Origin: Bdellovibrionaceae bacterium UBA3535
Lineage (GTDB): Bacteria; Bdellovibrionota; Bdellovibrionia; Bdellovibrionales; UBA840
Assembly: GCA_002376845.1 (NCBI GenBank)
Contig: DFOS01000005.1
Coordinates: 124,001-188,000, forward strand
Direction: 5' to 3'
Length of the DNA: 64,000 nucleotides
Under the pieces are notes generated by a model, which made no database searches, was not told where the DNA came from, and worked only from the letters and a program-made list of their open reading frames with translations. Position numbers and translations under genes: made by a program. Positions 53,328 through 61,305 of this stretch are shown here, in pieces (position 1 is the stretch's first letter; each line of letters starts with the position of its first letter).

Positions 53328-54694
53328 TTACGTAGCCTCTTTACAATTTCTTGCATTTCTTGCCGCGCCCTATAAATAGACTTGCCATTGTAAATCATGC
53401 TTATCAGGTATCTTGTTTTTTCCTGGTCATATACCCCTGATAAAGCCACAGCATTAGATAATAAACCCGTTTTAGCTCGAAAACTTTCATTGTCGCCAAG
53501 AAATTCAAATCTTGATTTCAGAGTACCATCCAGCCCGGCTAAGGGTAAAGTAGAAAGTAATTCTATAGAGTTCGGATCCTTTATTAAATCCTTCAGAATT
53601 AGATTCATATCATTGGCAGAGAAACGATTTTGATAGGATAAGCCAGAAACACTTTCCAATTGAAATTCCTTTATTCCCAACGAATGAAGGTGCTTTTCAA
53701 TTACCTCTTTTGCTTTTGCTATACTACCCGTTTCTCCCTTTGTAGTTAACATAGATTTGACAAGCAATTCCGTGATAAAGTTATTCGAATACTTCATCAT
53801 ATCTCTATATATCAAATAAAGATCCTTGCTTTCTATTTCTGAAAGAAGAGTCTTATGATCGGCGCAGCTTTTCTCTTGAATCTCCCCTTCGACCTCAATG
53901 CCTCGCTGTTTCATAAAAGCAATTAAATTGTGTCCAAACCATTTCACAGGATGAGAGACATTTCGAAATATTAATTCTTCCTCATTTTCTATGCCAATCT
54001 TACCACTCAAAGTAAGATACTCTTTTCCGTCTTTAAAGGTTCGGCTTTGATGAATTCCGTGTTTTAGATTTTTAACACGGCCTTTAACCGTCTTAATTTT
54101 ATTGGTTAAAACAAAATAGTCCGATTTAGGGTCTAAATAAACCTTGGCTTTTTTATTCATAGTGGTTGGCTGAACATAAATATTCACCGAGTTCCAGTTA
54201 AAGGAGGCAGCAGATATTGGGGCATTGTATGCACGGGCAGATTTTGACTGCGACCTGCCTGCATCTTTTTTTGCATCATTGTGAATACTTGTGTCTATGT
54301 AAACCCCACCTCGAATTTTTTTAATATTTTTTCTAGTTAGATTGTTTACCAGAACCCACATTTTTTCGGATACCAGGGAGGGATCACCCGAAGCCTTAAA
54401 ACAAATACCCCCTTCGAGAACAGATCCCTTTACTGCGCTTTTGCCAAACAAATAACTTTTAAACTTCCAGTCCCAGGGGTAGTGCTCTTTTAGGGCTGAC
54501 AAAATGGCCAGTTTGGTTAGGGATGCTGGCGTCATCTTTTTCTCGGCCTGCCAGTTTACAAGTTCATTAGTTTGTAGGTTTTTAATTTGAATGGAATAGG
54601 ATTTGTTAGATTTTAGTTTTTTTATATAGGATTCCGCAGCAGACATATCGGCTTGAACAAAAGAAAAAAACAAAGAGACTATAAGCAGCTGCAT
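53324..54694 (-). CDS. dacB: D-alanyl-D-alanine carboxypeptidase/endopeptidase DacB (PBP4 type)
   Basis: 456-residue exported class C penicillin-binding protein that trims stem peptides or cuts cross-links. Motifs are SxxK in PASLTKLA, SxN in KYSNNF and KTG in RAKTGLL. A PBP4-type insertion lies between the first two motifs. Signal peptide LLIVSLFFSFVQA. AGGG precedes the ATG and a promoter is predicted just upstream. Confidence 0.92.
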   Translation of the reverse strand: MQLLIVSLFFSFVQADMSAAESYIKKLKSNKSYSIQIKNLQTNELVNWQAEKKMTPASLTKLAILSALKEHYPWDWKFKSYLFGKSAVKGSVLEGGICFKASGDPSLVSEKMWVLVNNLTRKNIKKIRGGVYIDTSIHNDAKKDAGRSQSKSARAYNAPISAASFNWNSVNIYVQPTTMNKKAKVYLDPKSDYFVLTNKIKTVKGRVKNLKHGIHQSRTFKDGKEYLTLSGKIGIENEEELIFRNVSHPVKWFGHNLIAFMKQRGIEVEGEIQEKSCADHKTLLSEIESKDLYLIYRDMMKYSNNFITELLVKSMLTTKGETGSIAKAKEVIEKHLHSLGIKEFQLESVSGLSYQNRFSANDMNLILKDLIKDPNSIELLSTLPLAGLDGTLKSRFEFLGDNESFRAKTGLLSNAVALSGVYDQEKTRYLISMIYNGKSIYRARQEMQEIVKRLRK

Positions 54695-54704
54695 ATTCCC
54701 TAAG

Positions 54705-54732
54705 AGTTTAACGCTTTTTTATTTCGGGACAA
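54705..54732 (-). promoter_or_regulatory. Predicted dacB promoter
   Basis: Minus strand: TTGTCC (54727-54732), 16 bp, TAAACT (54705-54710), 10 nt before the dacB ATG; the leader would be only a few nt although an AGGGA is present. Confidence 0.35.
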
Positions 54733-54840
54733 GTAGAACATGCAGGCAATTATGCCCTAGACCAAGGCATAGTTAAGAAAAAAAGCTAGAGTTTTAAAGA
54801 ATTTAACAGCTCAACCTAAGGCGAGCTAAAGGGAAATAGT

Positions 54841-54870
54841 TTGAACGCACTTCTGCGCCTTGGTTAAACT
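54841..54870 (+). promoter_or_regulatory. Predicted leaderless promoter of the LspA-HAMP gene
   Basis: TTGAAC (54841-54846), 18 bp, TAAACT (54865-54870), 7 nt to ATG 54878, no ribosome site. Confidence 0.35.
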
Positions 54871-54877
54871 AGTTCTA

Positions 54878-55783
54878 ATGAGAAAACGCGACTGGCTCTA
54901 CATCATTTTGCCCCTAATATCTGTTTGGACCATAGATCGAATCACCAAAATTTGGGCATCAGGCCTCGAAGGCTTTCATGATTTTGGCATCGTGGGATTT
55001 GCCCTGCATCACAACCATGGAGCTATGCTCGGGCTATTTTCTTCTCTCCCCCCCGTGCTAAGAATTGTCTCATTGTCTACGGGCGGTGCATTTTTAGTCT
55101 TCTCTTATATTATCATTCAATTTTTACTGCCGATTAAATCCATTCCTCTTCGCTCGGGAATGTCGATGTTGCTTGGCGGAATTATTGGTAATGTCACCGA
55201 TCGAATTTTGTACGGCTATGTAGTTGACTTTCTTGTATTCAAGCTTGGTGACAACATTAGTCCAGTCATGAATTTAGCAGATGTCTTACAATGGTTTGGT
55301 TATGGACTCATCGTTTACGCCCTTTTTAAAGAAAGTAAACTTTTGTGGCCTGAGCAGAATTTAAGAAAAAGCTACTGGATCAATCCCAAATACCAACTTA
55401 AATACTGCTTCATCCTTTTTGCTTTTGGCTTTGCCATATCATTAATTGCTGGCGTTTTCTCTTATACATATATTCGAGTAACACTAGAAAACATGCCAAA
55501 TATTGATATCGCCGTACAAGAAAAGTTTTTACAGCCATATATTTTGACCTTCTCAATATTGTCATTAAGCTTCTGTATCATTTTGTTTTTAGTTGGCCTA
55601 ATTTTATCCCATCGAGCTGCCGGCCCGATTTATGCTTTTGAATCTTTTCTTGAAGATTTATCTGAAGGCAAGATCCGAAAGTTACGCCTTCGTGCTGGAG
55701 ATGAGTTTACGCATTTAGAAGAAGTAGCTGATGACCTCACAAAAAAAATGCAGAGCTTTTCTAAGACTCATAAGGATTCGTAA
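54878..55783 (+). CDS. lspA: Signal peptidase II (LspA) fused to a membrane HAMP-like module
   Basis: 301 residues. The first ~155 are a complete lipoprotein signal peptidase: DRITKIWA, HHNHGAMLGLF, GGIIGNVTDRILYGYVVDF and NLADVLQW, with the two catalytic Asp residues in the last two. A further ~140 residues add two membrane spans (about 178-200 and 229-252) and a cytoplasmic HAMP-like linker (PIYAFESFLEDLSEGKIRK, then GDEFTHLEEVADDL). Nothing follows it. LspA proteins normally stop after the fourth span, so this is an unusual fusion. ATG 54878 is preferred to an upstream TTG. It overlaps the convergent exonuclease gene by 23 bp. Confidence 0.85.
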   Translation: MRKRDWLYIILPLISVWTIDRITKIWASGLEGFHDFGIVGFALHHNHGAMLGLFSSLPPVLRIVSLSTGGAFLVFSYIIIQFLLPIKSIPLRSGMSMLLGGIIGNVTDRILYGYVVDFLVFKLGDNISPVMNLADVLQWFGYGLIVYALFKESKLLWPEQNLRKSYWINPKYQLKYCFILFAFGFAISLIAGVFSYTYIRVTLENMPNIDIAVQEKFLQPYILTFSILSLSFCIILFLVGLILSHRAAGPIYAFESFLEDLSEGKIRKLRLRAGDEFTHLEEVADDLTKKMQSFSKTHKDS

Positions 55784-56618
55784 GTTTTACCTCTTGAATT
55801 CTTTCTATGTAAAACCTTTTATCTTTCATATCTTTTAAACAAAGAGCAGGAACAAATCCTTTTTGTGGGTTTAAAACCAAACCCTTTGGCATGATTTCGC
55901 GGTAATTGTCTTTTTTATTATTTGGTGACTTATAATTAATAAAACATGTTTGTTGCTGCCTTATTAAAGCAACCAAATCACTTCCTACGCGATCATCTAA
56001 AAAATGATTCAAAGAAAACTGCGACCACTCAATATGCAAATCCTGCGTTTCCTCAAGCTCTTTAAGCGTGGCATCTTCAGGCACCCTTTCTAGGCAGCGC
56101 AAAAATAGCTGCAAGCAAGCAATGGCATCATCCATTGCTCGATGGGCTGTACCCTTATCAAGACGCAAAAAATCTACCAAGGTTTGCAACTTATGATTGG
56201 GACTTTCACTGAAGAGTGCTCTTGAAAGCAGACTCGTACACAGCACAATATTCTCTGGCAGCTGTTTACAGTATTTTTCAAATTCTATTGCAAGAAAGCC
56301 CATATCAAACTGGATATGATGGCCTATTAACACTGCATCTTGAATGAATGCAAATAGTGGCTGTGCAATTTCTGACATGGCTGGAGCATCTTTTAACATG
56401 GCGTCTGAAATGCCGTGAATATCTTCGATCTCTTTTGGCATTGCATGCCCGATTCGGACCAAGGATTGATACCGGTCGATTTCTTTGCCTTTATAATACT
56501 TTACTGCGGCCACTTCGCAAATTTCTGCATTTAATGGATAAGCGCCTGATGTCTCGGTGTCTATCGCCACAATGGGCTGATCCAAGACCTGTGAGTTAAG
56601 GGATAACATGCAAACCAT
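55761..56618 (-). CDS. DnaQ-like 3'-5' exonuclease (DEDDh)
   Basis: 285 residues. The exonuclease fold has all four acidic residues and the His: AIDTETSG (motif I), GHHIQFDMGF (II) and HRAMDDAIAC (III). The catalytic part ends near residue 185. A C-terminal ~100 residues with CINYKSPNN and REIMPKGLVLN resemble a WYL/SH3-like DNA-binding region seen in some DnaQ-UvrC or DinG-like proteins, but are not assigned. Two nearby ATGs (56618, 56609) are possible starts. Could proofread or trim DNA ends. Confidence 0.82.
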   Translation of the reverse strand: MVCMLSLNSQVLDQPIVAIDTETSGAYPLNAEICEVAAVKYYKGKEIDRYQSLVRIGHAMPKEIEDIHGISDAMLKDAPAMSEIAQPLFAFIQDAVLIGHHIQFDMGFLAIEFEKYCKQLPENIVLCTSLLSRALFSESPNHKLQTLVDFLRLDKGTAHRAMDDAIACLQLFLRCLERVPEDATLKELEETQDLHIEWSQFSLNHFLDDRVGSDLVALIRQQQTCFINYKSPNNKKDNYREIMPKGLVLNPQKGFVPALCLKDMKDKRFYIERIQEVKLTNPYES

Positions 56619-56653
56619 TTATCAGTGCATGCTTACAAAGGCAAGATAAGCAG

Positions 56654-57523
56654 CTATTTTTTCTGCTTTTCCAGCAGTTTGCGAACCATATTCTCGTACT
56701 TGGCACGATTTACTTTACCGTAATCATCGTACTCTATAGGCCGATTCTCTGTACCGTCAGGCAATGTAGATTTTTGTTGCATGGTAAATACAACAGAGCC
56801 AGCGGGCTTACCCGATGGCGGCAAGACTTCGGCCTTTCGAACCGCGGTTTTGAGCTCAATATCAACTGTTTCACTCTCAATGGCGGACTCTAAGTATTTT
56901 TTTAAAATATAGGCTCTTTGTAGAGCTACCTGTTTTGCCTGTTCGATACTTTTTTCTGGTACCGTTTCAACGAATATTTCCGAATCAATAATTAAAATGG
57001 AGTTCTCTAGGCCTTGTGATAGCTTGCGAACTTTTTCCATAATATCAACAAACTGCCCACTGATTTTTGCAGAACCCACTTCAAAAAGCATATAATCATA
57101 TATTTCAAAGTATACCTTGTCCTGCTCAATCCCTACATCTTTTGCCACAAGACCTATTTCGCTGGCAATTTGCTGAAGTATTATCTCCCCTTTTCCCATA
57201 CTCATTACATCTGGGGTTAGGTCAGCAGGCTGCATTAATTTTTGCAAAGTACCTAGCGGTTCATTAATAAAATCAAGAAAAAGCTTTTCCAGCGTGAGTT
57301 TGGCACCAAAGGTATTCAATTCGTGCTCTAGAACACTAGGTCCACTAAAATAACTTGCCACTTGCTTTTTGACTGCATCCGACTGATTGAGTAGCCACAT
57401 CACTAAGAAAAAAGCCATCATAGCTGTCATAAAATCAGCAAACGCCACCTTCCACGAGCCACCATGGTGGGCGGAAATGTTGGTGATTTTTTTTATGACT
57501 ATGGTTTGATTCTCTCGTGCCAT
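56654..57523 (-). CDS. motB: Flagellar motor stator protein MotB, degenerate OmpA domain
   Basis: 289 residues. The N-terminus HHGGSWKVAFADFMTAMMAF contains the proton-channel Asp (D30) and is textbook MotB. The periplasmic domain begins well (DYMLFEVGSAKIS) but the peptidoglycan-binding GHTD and NxxLSxxRA motifs are replaced (ILIIDSEIFVE and QVALQRAYILKKYL). Peptidoglycan anchoring may thus be altered. It starts 1 bp after motA. Confidence 0.9.
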   Translation of the reverse strand: MARENQTIVIKKITNISAHHGGSWKVAFADFMTAMMAFFLVMWLLNQSDAVKKQVASYFSGPSVLEHELNTFGAKLTLEKLFLDFINEPLGTLQKLMQPADLTPDVMSMGKGEIILQQIASEIGLVAKDVGIEQDKVYFEIYDYMLFEVGSAKISGQFVDIMEKVRKLSQGLENSILIIDSEIFVETVPEKSIEQAKQVALQRAYILKKYLESAIESETVDIELKTAVRKAEVLPPSGKPAGSVVFTMQQKSTLPDGTENRPIEYDDYGKVNRAKYENMVRKLLEKQKK

Positions 57524-57524
57524 A

Positions 57525-58373
57525 TTATTTCTTCTTAATCACTTCATCCATTTCACTAAAACTGGGTCGAACCTCGGGCGGCACAGCTCTTCTTGCAGCA
57601 TCTACACATACAAGCGGCGGAGCACCTTTTTGATTCGAAACTAGTGCGGATTTTATTGCTTTGAAATAATAGGATTCATCATTTAGATCATGCTCTATCT
57701 TAGAGGCCAGCGGCCCAAAAAAGCCGTAACATGCAAGAACCCCTAAAAATGTACCAATCAATGCGGCGGCAACGGACATACCAATAACTTCGGTTCCTTG
57801 ATCGAGCTTACCCATGGTAATTACAATACCCAAAACCGCGGCCACAATACCCAATCCCGGTAAAGCCTCTGAGGTAGCCTGCAATAGATGTTGAGATGCG
57901 TGCTCTTCTTCATGTATGGCTTTTAAGTCTTGGTCAAGCAGATCATCCACATCAAACGGGCTTAAATCGGCAGACAAGGTTACTTTTAAGGTGTCACACA
58001 AATAATCCAAAGCGTGGTGATTAGACATTAAATACGAAGATTTTTTAAATATTTCCGAGGAGCTTGGGTTCTCCACATGGGCCTCGATCGCCTGTGGCCC
58101 TTCTTTACGGAATGTTTGAAACAAGGCAAACAAAACCGTCAGTAGCTCCAGATACTTATCTTTTCCAACGCCAGTATAGGTAAGCGCTTTAAAAGAGAGT
58201 TTGAGAAGACGTATGACTTTTTTGATTGGTGCCATTATGACAATTCCACCAGCAGCGGCACCAAATATGATAATGATCTCCGTTGGCTGCCAAAGCACGT
58301 GCAACTTACCACCGTGCAGTACATAACCACCCAAAATCGATGCTGTAACTATAATGATGCCTATCAATCCCAT
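57525..58373 (-). CDS. motA: Flagellar motor stator protein MotA
   Basis: 282 residues with four membrane spans. LHVLWQPTEIIIIFGAAAG starts the second helix, and the third holds the conserved Pro in LPGLGIVAAVLGIVITMG. The large cytoplasmic loop (about 65-165) interacts with the rotor. AGGA stands before the ATG. Together with MotB it forms the proton-driven stator, showing that the organism is probably flagellated. Confidence 0.92.
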   Translation of the reverse strand: MGLIGIIIVTASILGGYVLHGGKLHVLWQPTEIIIIFGAAAGGIVIMAPIKKVIRLLKLSFKALTYTGVGKDKYLELLTVLFALFQTFRKEGPQAIEAHVENPSSSEIFKKSSYLMSNHHALDYLCDTLKVTLSADLSPFDVDDLLDQDLKAIHEEEHASQHLLQATSEALPGLGIVAAVLGIVITMGKLDQGTEVIGMSVAAALIGTFLGVLACYGFFGPLASKIEHDLNDESYYFKAIKSALVSNQKGAPPLVCVDAARRAVPPEVRPSFSEMDEVIKKK

Positions 58374-58399
58374 TTGCGATCCTAGTTGTTTCTATATAC

Positions 58400-58407
58400 T
58401 TGTCGGC
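58400..58407 (-). promoter_or_regulatory. Possible sigma-28 (FliA) -10 element upstream of motA
   Basis: Minus strand GCCGACAA matches 7 of 8 of the FliA -10 GCCGATAA and lies about 27 nt before the ATG. The -35 (TAAA expected) is poor, so the call is weak. Confidence 0.3.
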
Positions 58408-58473
58408 GATTTTAAGAGGAAAATAAGGCTATTAGCCACAAACTAGCTAAAAGGCTTAAGACATAAATAGAAC

Positions 58474-58502
58474 TAGACGAAAGTCACATCTATGACTATC
58501 TT
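58474..58502 (+). promoter_or_regulatory. Possible leaderless promoter of the 317-residue gene
   Basis: TAGACG (58474-58479), 17 bp, TATCTT (58497-58502), then 7 nt to ATG 58510. Confidence 0.3.
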
Positions 58503-58509
58503 CTAAAGT

Positions 58510-59463
58510 ATGGATACCGTTTTTGAGGTCTGTCAAAAATTAGAAAAGGACATGCAAAAAGATAATCCCATTTATTTATCTTTTTACCACTTTTTAAAGT
58601 TCTTCCGTAGCCCAGACCAAAGTGTGAATATAAATACCATTGATGCTTATTTTCGGCGAATGTATGCCTTCGAATTTTGGCGCAAAGAAAACAAACACCT
58701 GCAAACACAAATTAAGAAGATACTGTCTCACCATCTATCTGAAGAAGGTTTAAACAAAATATACCAATCTAGCTTCTTTCACCATTGCCAACTACTAACA
58801 TTAAAGCAAAAAAGTGACTGGCTAGCCGTTGCCAATCGCTATGCAGAAAACAAAAAAATTCACTATAAATTTATCGAGCCAGATCATAACTCGCTGTATG
58901 TTCATTACCAGCCCGATGGCGGCAAGCATATCTTACAGAGACTATATCCACATTGTTATATTAACAATGGCCAGCTATTTCCTCTAACAACAGATGAAGT
59001 AGTTTATTTTGACAGCGATATAAAACTAGAAGCATTACAAAACCACTTAATATACCTAAATAATTATTCTTATATTCGCTTAGATTCCAAGGCTAGTGTT
59101 TTTACTGGTATGGTTTTTAAAGGATATACTCTTTTTCCATCCGAAAAGGTAAAAGTTGAAAACTTGAATGAAAATTCAAGAATCTACTATACCGTTAAGC
59201 GTTTGGAAGCTTTGATTACTGGTCTTAATGACAATCAAACCTACCAAAAGTTATGTGATCTTTTGGAAAAATCATTGGACCTACTGAAATCTGGCCACCC
59301 AGAATCTGTAAAACTTGCATTTGCAGCTCTTGAAAGAGGAAAAAATGCACAGCAGTCCACATTTCCCAACGACAAACTCTTGCAAGTCCTGATAAAAGAG
59401 TTATCCTTCCATCTCAATAAAAGTGCCGAAGGAAGCTTACCAAATGTTGATGCGATTAAATAA
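58510..59463 (+). CDS. Cytoplasmic protein, unknown function
   Basis: 317 residues without signal peptide or membrane span. Mixed helix and strand; central part rich in Tyr and Asn (YIYLNN-like), last 80 residues helical. I recognise no domain. It overlaps the rluB-like gene by 20 bp, so it probably works or is regulated with that RNA-modification unit; divergent from motA. Confidence 0.65.
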   Translation: MDTVFEVCQKLEKDMQKDNPIYLSFYHFLKFFRSPDQSVNINTIDAYFRRMYAFEFWRKENKHLQTQIKKILSHHLSEEGLNKIYQSSFFHHCQLLTLKQKSDWLAVANRYAENKKIHYKFIEPDHNSLYVHYQPDGGKHILQRLYPHCYINNGQLFPLTTDEVVYFDSDIKLEALQNHLIYLNNYSYIRLDSKASVFTGMVFKGYTLFPSEKVKVENLNENSRIYYTVKRLEALITGLNDNQTYQKLCDLLEKSLDLLKSGHPESVKLAFAALERGKNAQQSTFPNDKLLQVLIKELSFHLNKSAEGSLPNVDAIK

Positions 59464-60223
59464 ATTTCTAGCTGATAATGGTGTTGCTAGCCGTCGCAAA
59501 GCCGATGAGTTAATCGAAAGCGGCGAAGTTTTTGTAAATGGCAAAAGGGTTTTCGAATTAGGCATCAAAGTCGACCCAAACCAAGATAAAGTGAAAGTTA
59601 ATGGCAAACTAGTCCATGTAGAAAAGAACAATAAGGTCTACATCCTGTTTTATAAGCCAAAAGAGGTCATTACTTCTTTGAAGGACCCTGAAGGGCGCCC
59701 ATGTGTTGGTGATTTTTTTGCTGACAGAAAAGAACGGCTCTACCCAATTGGAAGGCTGGATTGGGACTCAGAAGGAATGTTGCTATTAACCAATGATGGC
59801 GAGTTTGCCAATAAGGTAAGTCACCCAAGACATAAAGTGCGCAAAAAGTATCTAGTCAAAATTAATGGTAAAATTAGCAATCAACAAATGGATAAGCTAC
59901 GAAATGGCGTTAGCATTCCGAATGGCGGCCGAGTACAGGCAAAGTTTCTAAAGCGACTTAGAGGCAAATCGACGGACAAAAATGACTGGCTAGAGTTGGA
60001 CATAACGGAAGGCAAAAACAGACAAATACGTAAAATGTTCGCAAAGCTGGAATTCGATGTTTTAAAGCTAAAACGTATAGCCATAGGCAAACTAGAACTA
60101 GGCAATATGAAGCCCGGAGCTTCGAAAGTGCTTAGTGATAATGACATAAAAAAAATATTTTCTGATCCGCTAAAATCAAAAAAGCCAGGACGACAAAAAA
60201 GCAAAAAGATTGTTCATGACTAG
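59444..60223 (+). CDS. Ribosomal large-subunit pseudouridine synthase (RluB-like)
   Basis: 259 residues. N-terminal S4 RNA-binding domain (LNKFLADNGVASRRKADEL) and an RsuA-family catalytic domain with active Asp in IGRLDWDSEGMLLLTNDG, then GKNRQIRKM. RluB modifies U2605 of 23S rRNA in E. coli; RluE/RluF/RsuA relatives cannot be fully excluded. ATG 59444 has GGAAG 8 nt upstream. The end is a Lys-rich tail. Overlaps smpB by 8 bp. Confidence 0.88.
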   Translation: MLMRLNKFLADNGVASRRKADELIESGEVFVNGKRVFELGIKVDPNQDKVKVNGKLVHVEKNNKVYILFYKPKEVITSLKDPEGRPCVGDFFADRKERLYPIGRLDWDSEGMLLLTNDGEFANKVSHPRHKVRKKYLVKINGKISNQQMDKLRNGVSIPNGGRVQAKFLKRLRGKSTDKNDWLELDITEGKNRQIRKMFAKLEFDVLKLKRIAIGKLELGNMKPGASKVLSDNDIKKIFSDPLKSKKPGRQKSKKIVHD

Positions 60224-60674
60224 CTCAATTAAAATAATTGCCAATAACAAAAAAGCTAAGCACGATTACCACTTGCAGGATTTCTTAGAGGTAGGAATGG
60301 AGCTCACAGGCAGCGAAGTAAAATCTTTGCGCAATGGTGCATGCAACCTCAAAGACTCTTTTGTTACCGTAGATCGAGGCGAGTTATTTTTAAACAAAGC
60401 CCATATTAGTGAGTACAAATATTCTAACTATAATAACCATAGCCCAGAAAGAAAGCGCAAGCTCTTAGCCCACAGGGAAGAAATAAATAAGTTAGAAAAA
60501 AAGATACAACAAAAAGGATTTACCTTAGTTCCTACCAAAATATATTTTAAAAATGGCATTTGCAAATTAGAAGTGGCCCTTGGTAAGGGCAAAAAACGTC
60601 ATGATAAAAGAGATTCCATTAAGAAGCGAGATGTGAATCGTGAGCTTTCTCGGGCTCTAAAGAAGAGCCGTTAA
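60216..60674 (+). CDS. smpB: SsrA-binding protein SmpB
   Basis: 152 residues. Carries tmRNA to stalled ribosomes. Typical elements are NKKAKHDYHLQDFLEVGMEL, GSEVKSLRNGACNLKDSF, YNNHSPERKRKLLAH and the basic tail KGKKRHDKRDSIKKRD. ATG 60216 replaces an upstream TTG. The last 56 bp overlap the convergent membrane-protein gene. Confidence 0.94.
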   Translation: MTSSIKIIANNKKAKHDYHLQDFLEVGMELTGSEVKSLRNGACNLKDSFVTVDRGELFLNKAHISEYKYSNYNNHSPERKRKLLAHREEINKLEKKIQQKGFTLVPTKIYFKNGICKLEVALGKGKKRHDKRDSIKKRDVNRELSRALKKSR

Positions 60675-61251
60675 GTTGCTCGTATTTAGAACGTACAAGC
60701 CGGTTCCAAATTCTTTTCGAACGCGTAGCATTTTTAGAGAACTCCAAATCCATTAGCTGCTGCAACTCTTGATTGGAGTGCCGCTGTAAGGTTCGATAAA
60801 AATAATTGTACGTCCGAACCAAATCCTGGTAATCATTGTCGCTTCGAACTCGTATTTCTGGCTGCGACCAATCCCCCTTAGTAAGATTTTTAATATGCTT
60901 TCGCATCACCTGCATGGGGTAAATTAGGGAGTGTAGTAGCCGCAAACTTATTGCAGCAACAAAGACTTGCATGCCTAAAAAGCAAGAAAGCAAAAGGATA
61001 ATCATCCACTTTCTTTCAAATTCTAAATTTGGAACAAAGTTCGGTGAGTGAATGTAAGCAAAATCAATAAAGACATTATAATTATAATGGATGAAATACG
61101 CTGCCAAACCAAAAGCCAAGAGACTAAAGACTCCCACACCACCAAAATACAGTATAAAATATCGCCATTGAAAGCGCGAATCACTTAGATTCATTTTACG
61201 CTTTCTAAACTTATAAGACTTCGGCTTGCGAATTCCTTCTTTCCACCACAT
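60619..61251 (-). CDS. Two-span membrane protein with HAMP-like tail
   Basis: 210 residues: two spans (about 30-53 and 84-106) flanking a ~30-residue periplasmic loop, then a HAMP-like segment (PMQVMRKHIKNLTKGDWS and RSDNDYQDLVRTYNYFYRTL) and a helical end without kinase, cyclase or methyl-accepting domain. Architecture parallels the C-terminal half of the LspA fusion. Function unknown; the tail overlaps smpB by 56 bp. Confidence 0.7.
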   Translation of the reverse strand: MWWKEGIRKPKSYKFRKRKMNLSDSRFQWRYFILYFGGVGVFSLLAFGLAAYFIHYNYNVFIDFAYIHSPNFVPNLEFERKWMIILLLSCFLGMQVFVAAISLRLLHSLIYPMQVMRKHIKNLTKGDWSQPEIRVRSDNDYQDLVRTYNYFYRTLQRHSNQELQQLMDLEFSKNATRSKRIWNRLVRSKYEQLNGSSLEPEKAHDSHLAS

Positions 61252-61270
61252 AAATTTAGACTATAAGCAA

Positions 61271-61299
61271 TTGTATTTCATAAAAAGCTCATCTAACAT
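61271..61299 (+). promoter_or_regulatory. Possible leaderless promoter of the lipoprotein gene
   Basis: TTGTAT (61271-61276), 17 bp, TAACAT (61294-61299), 6 nt to ATG 61306. The -35 is weak. Confidence 0.27.
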
Positions 61300-61305
61300 T
61301 ATGGT

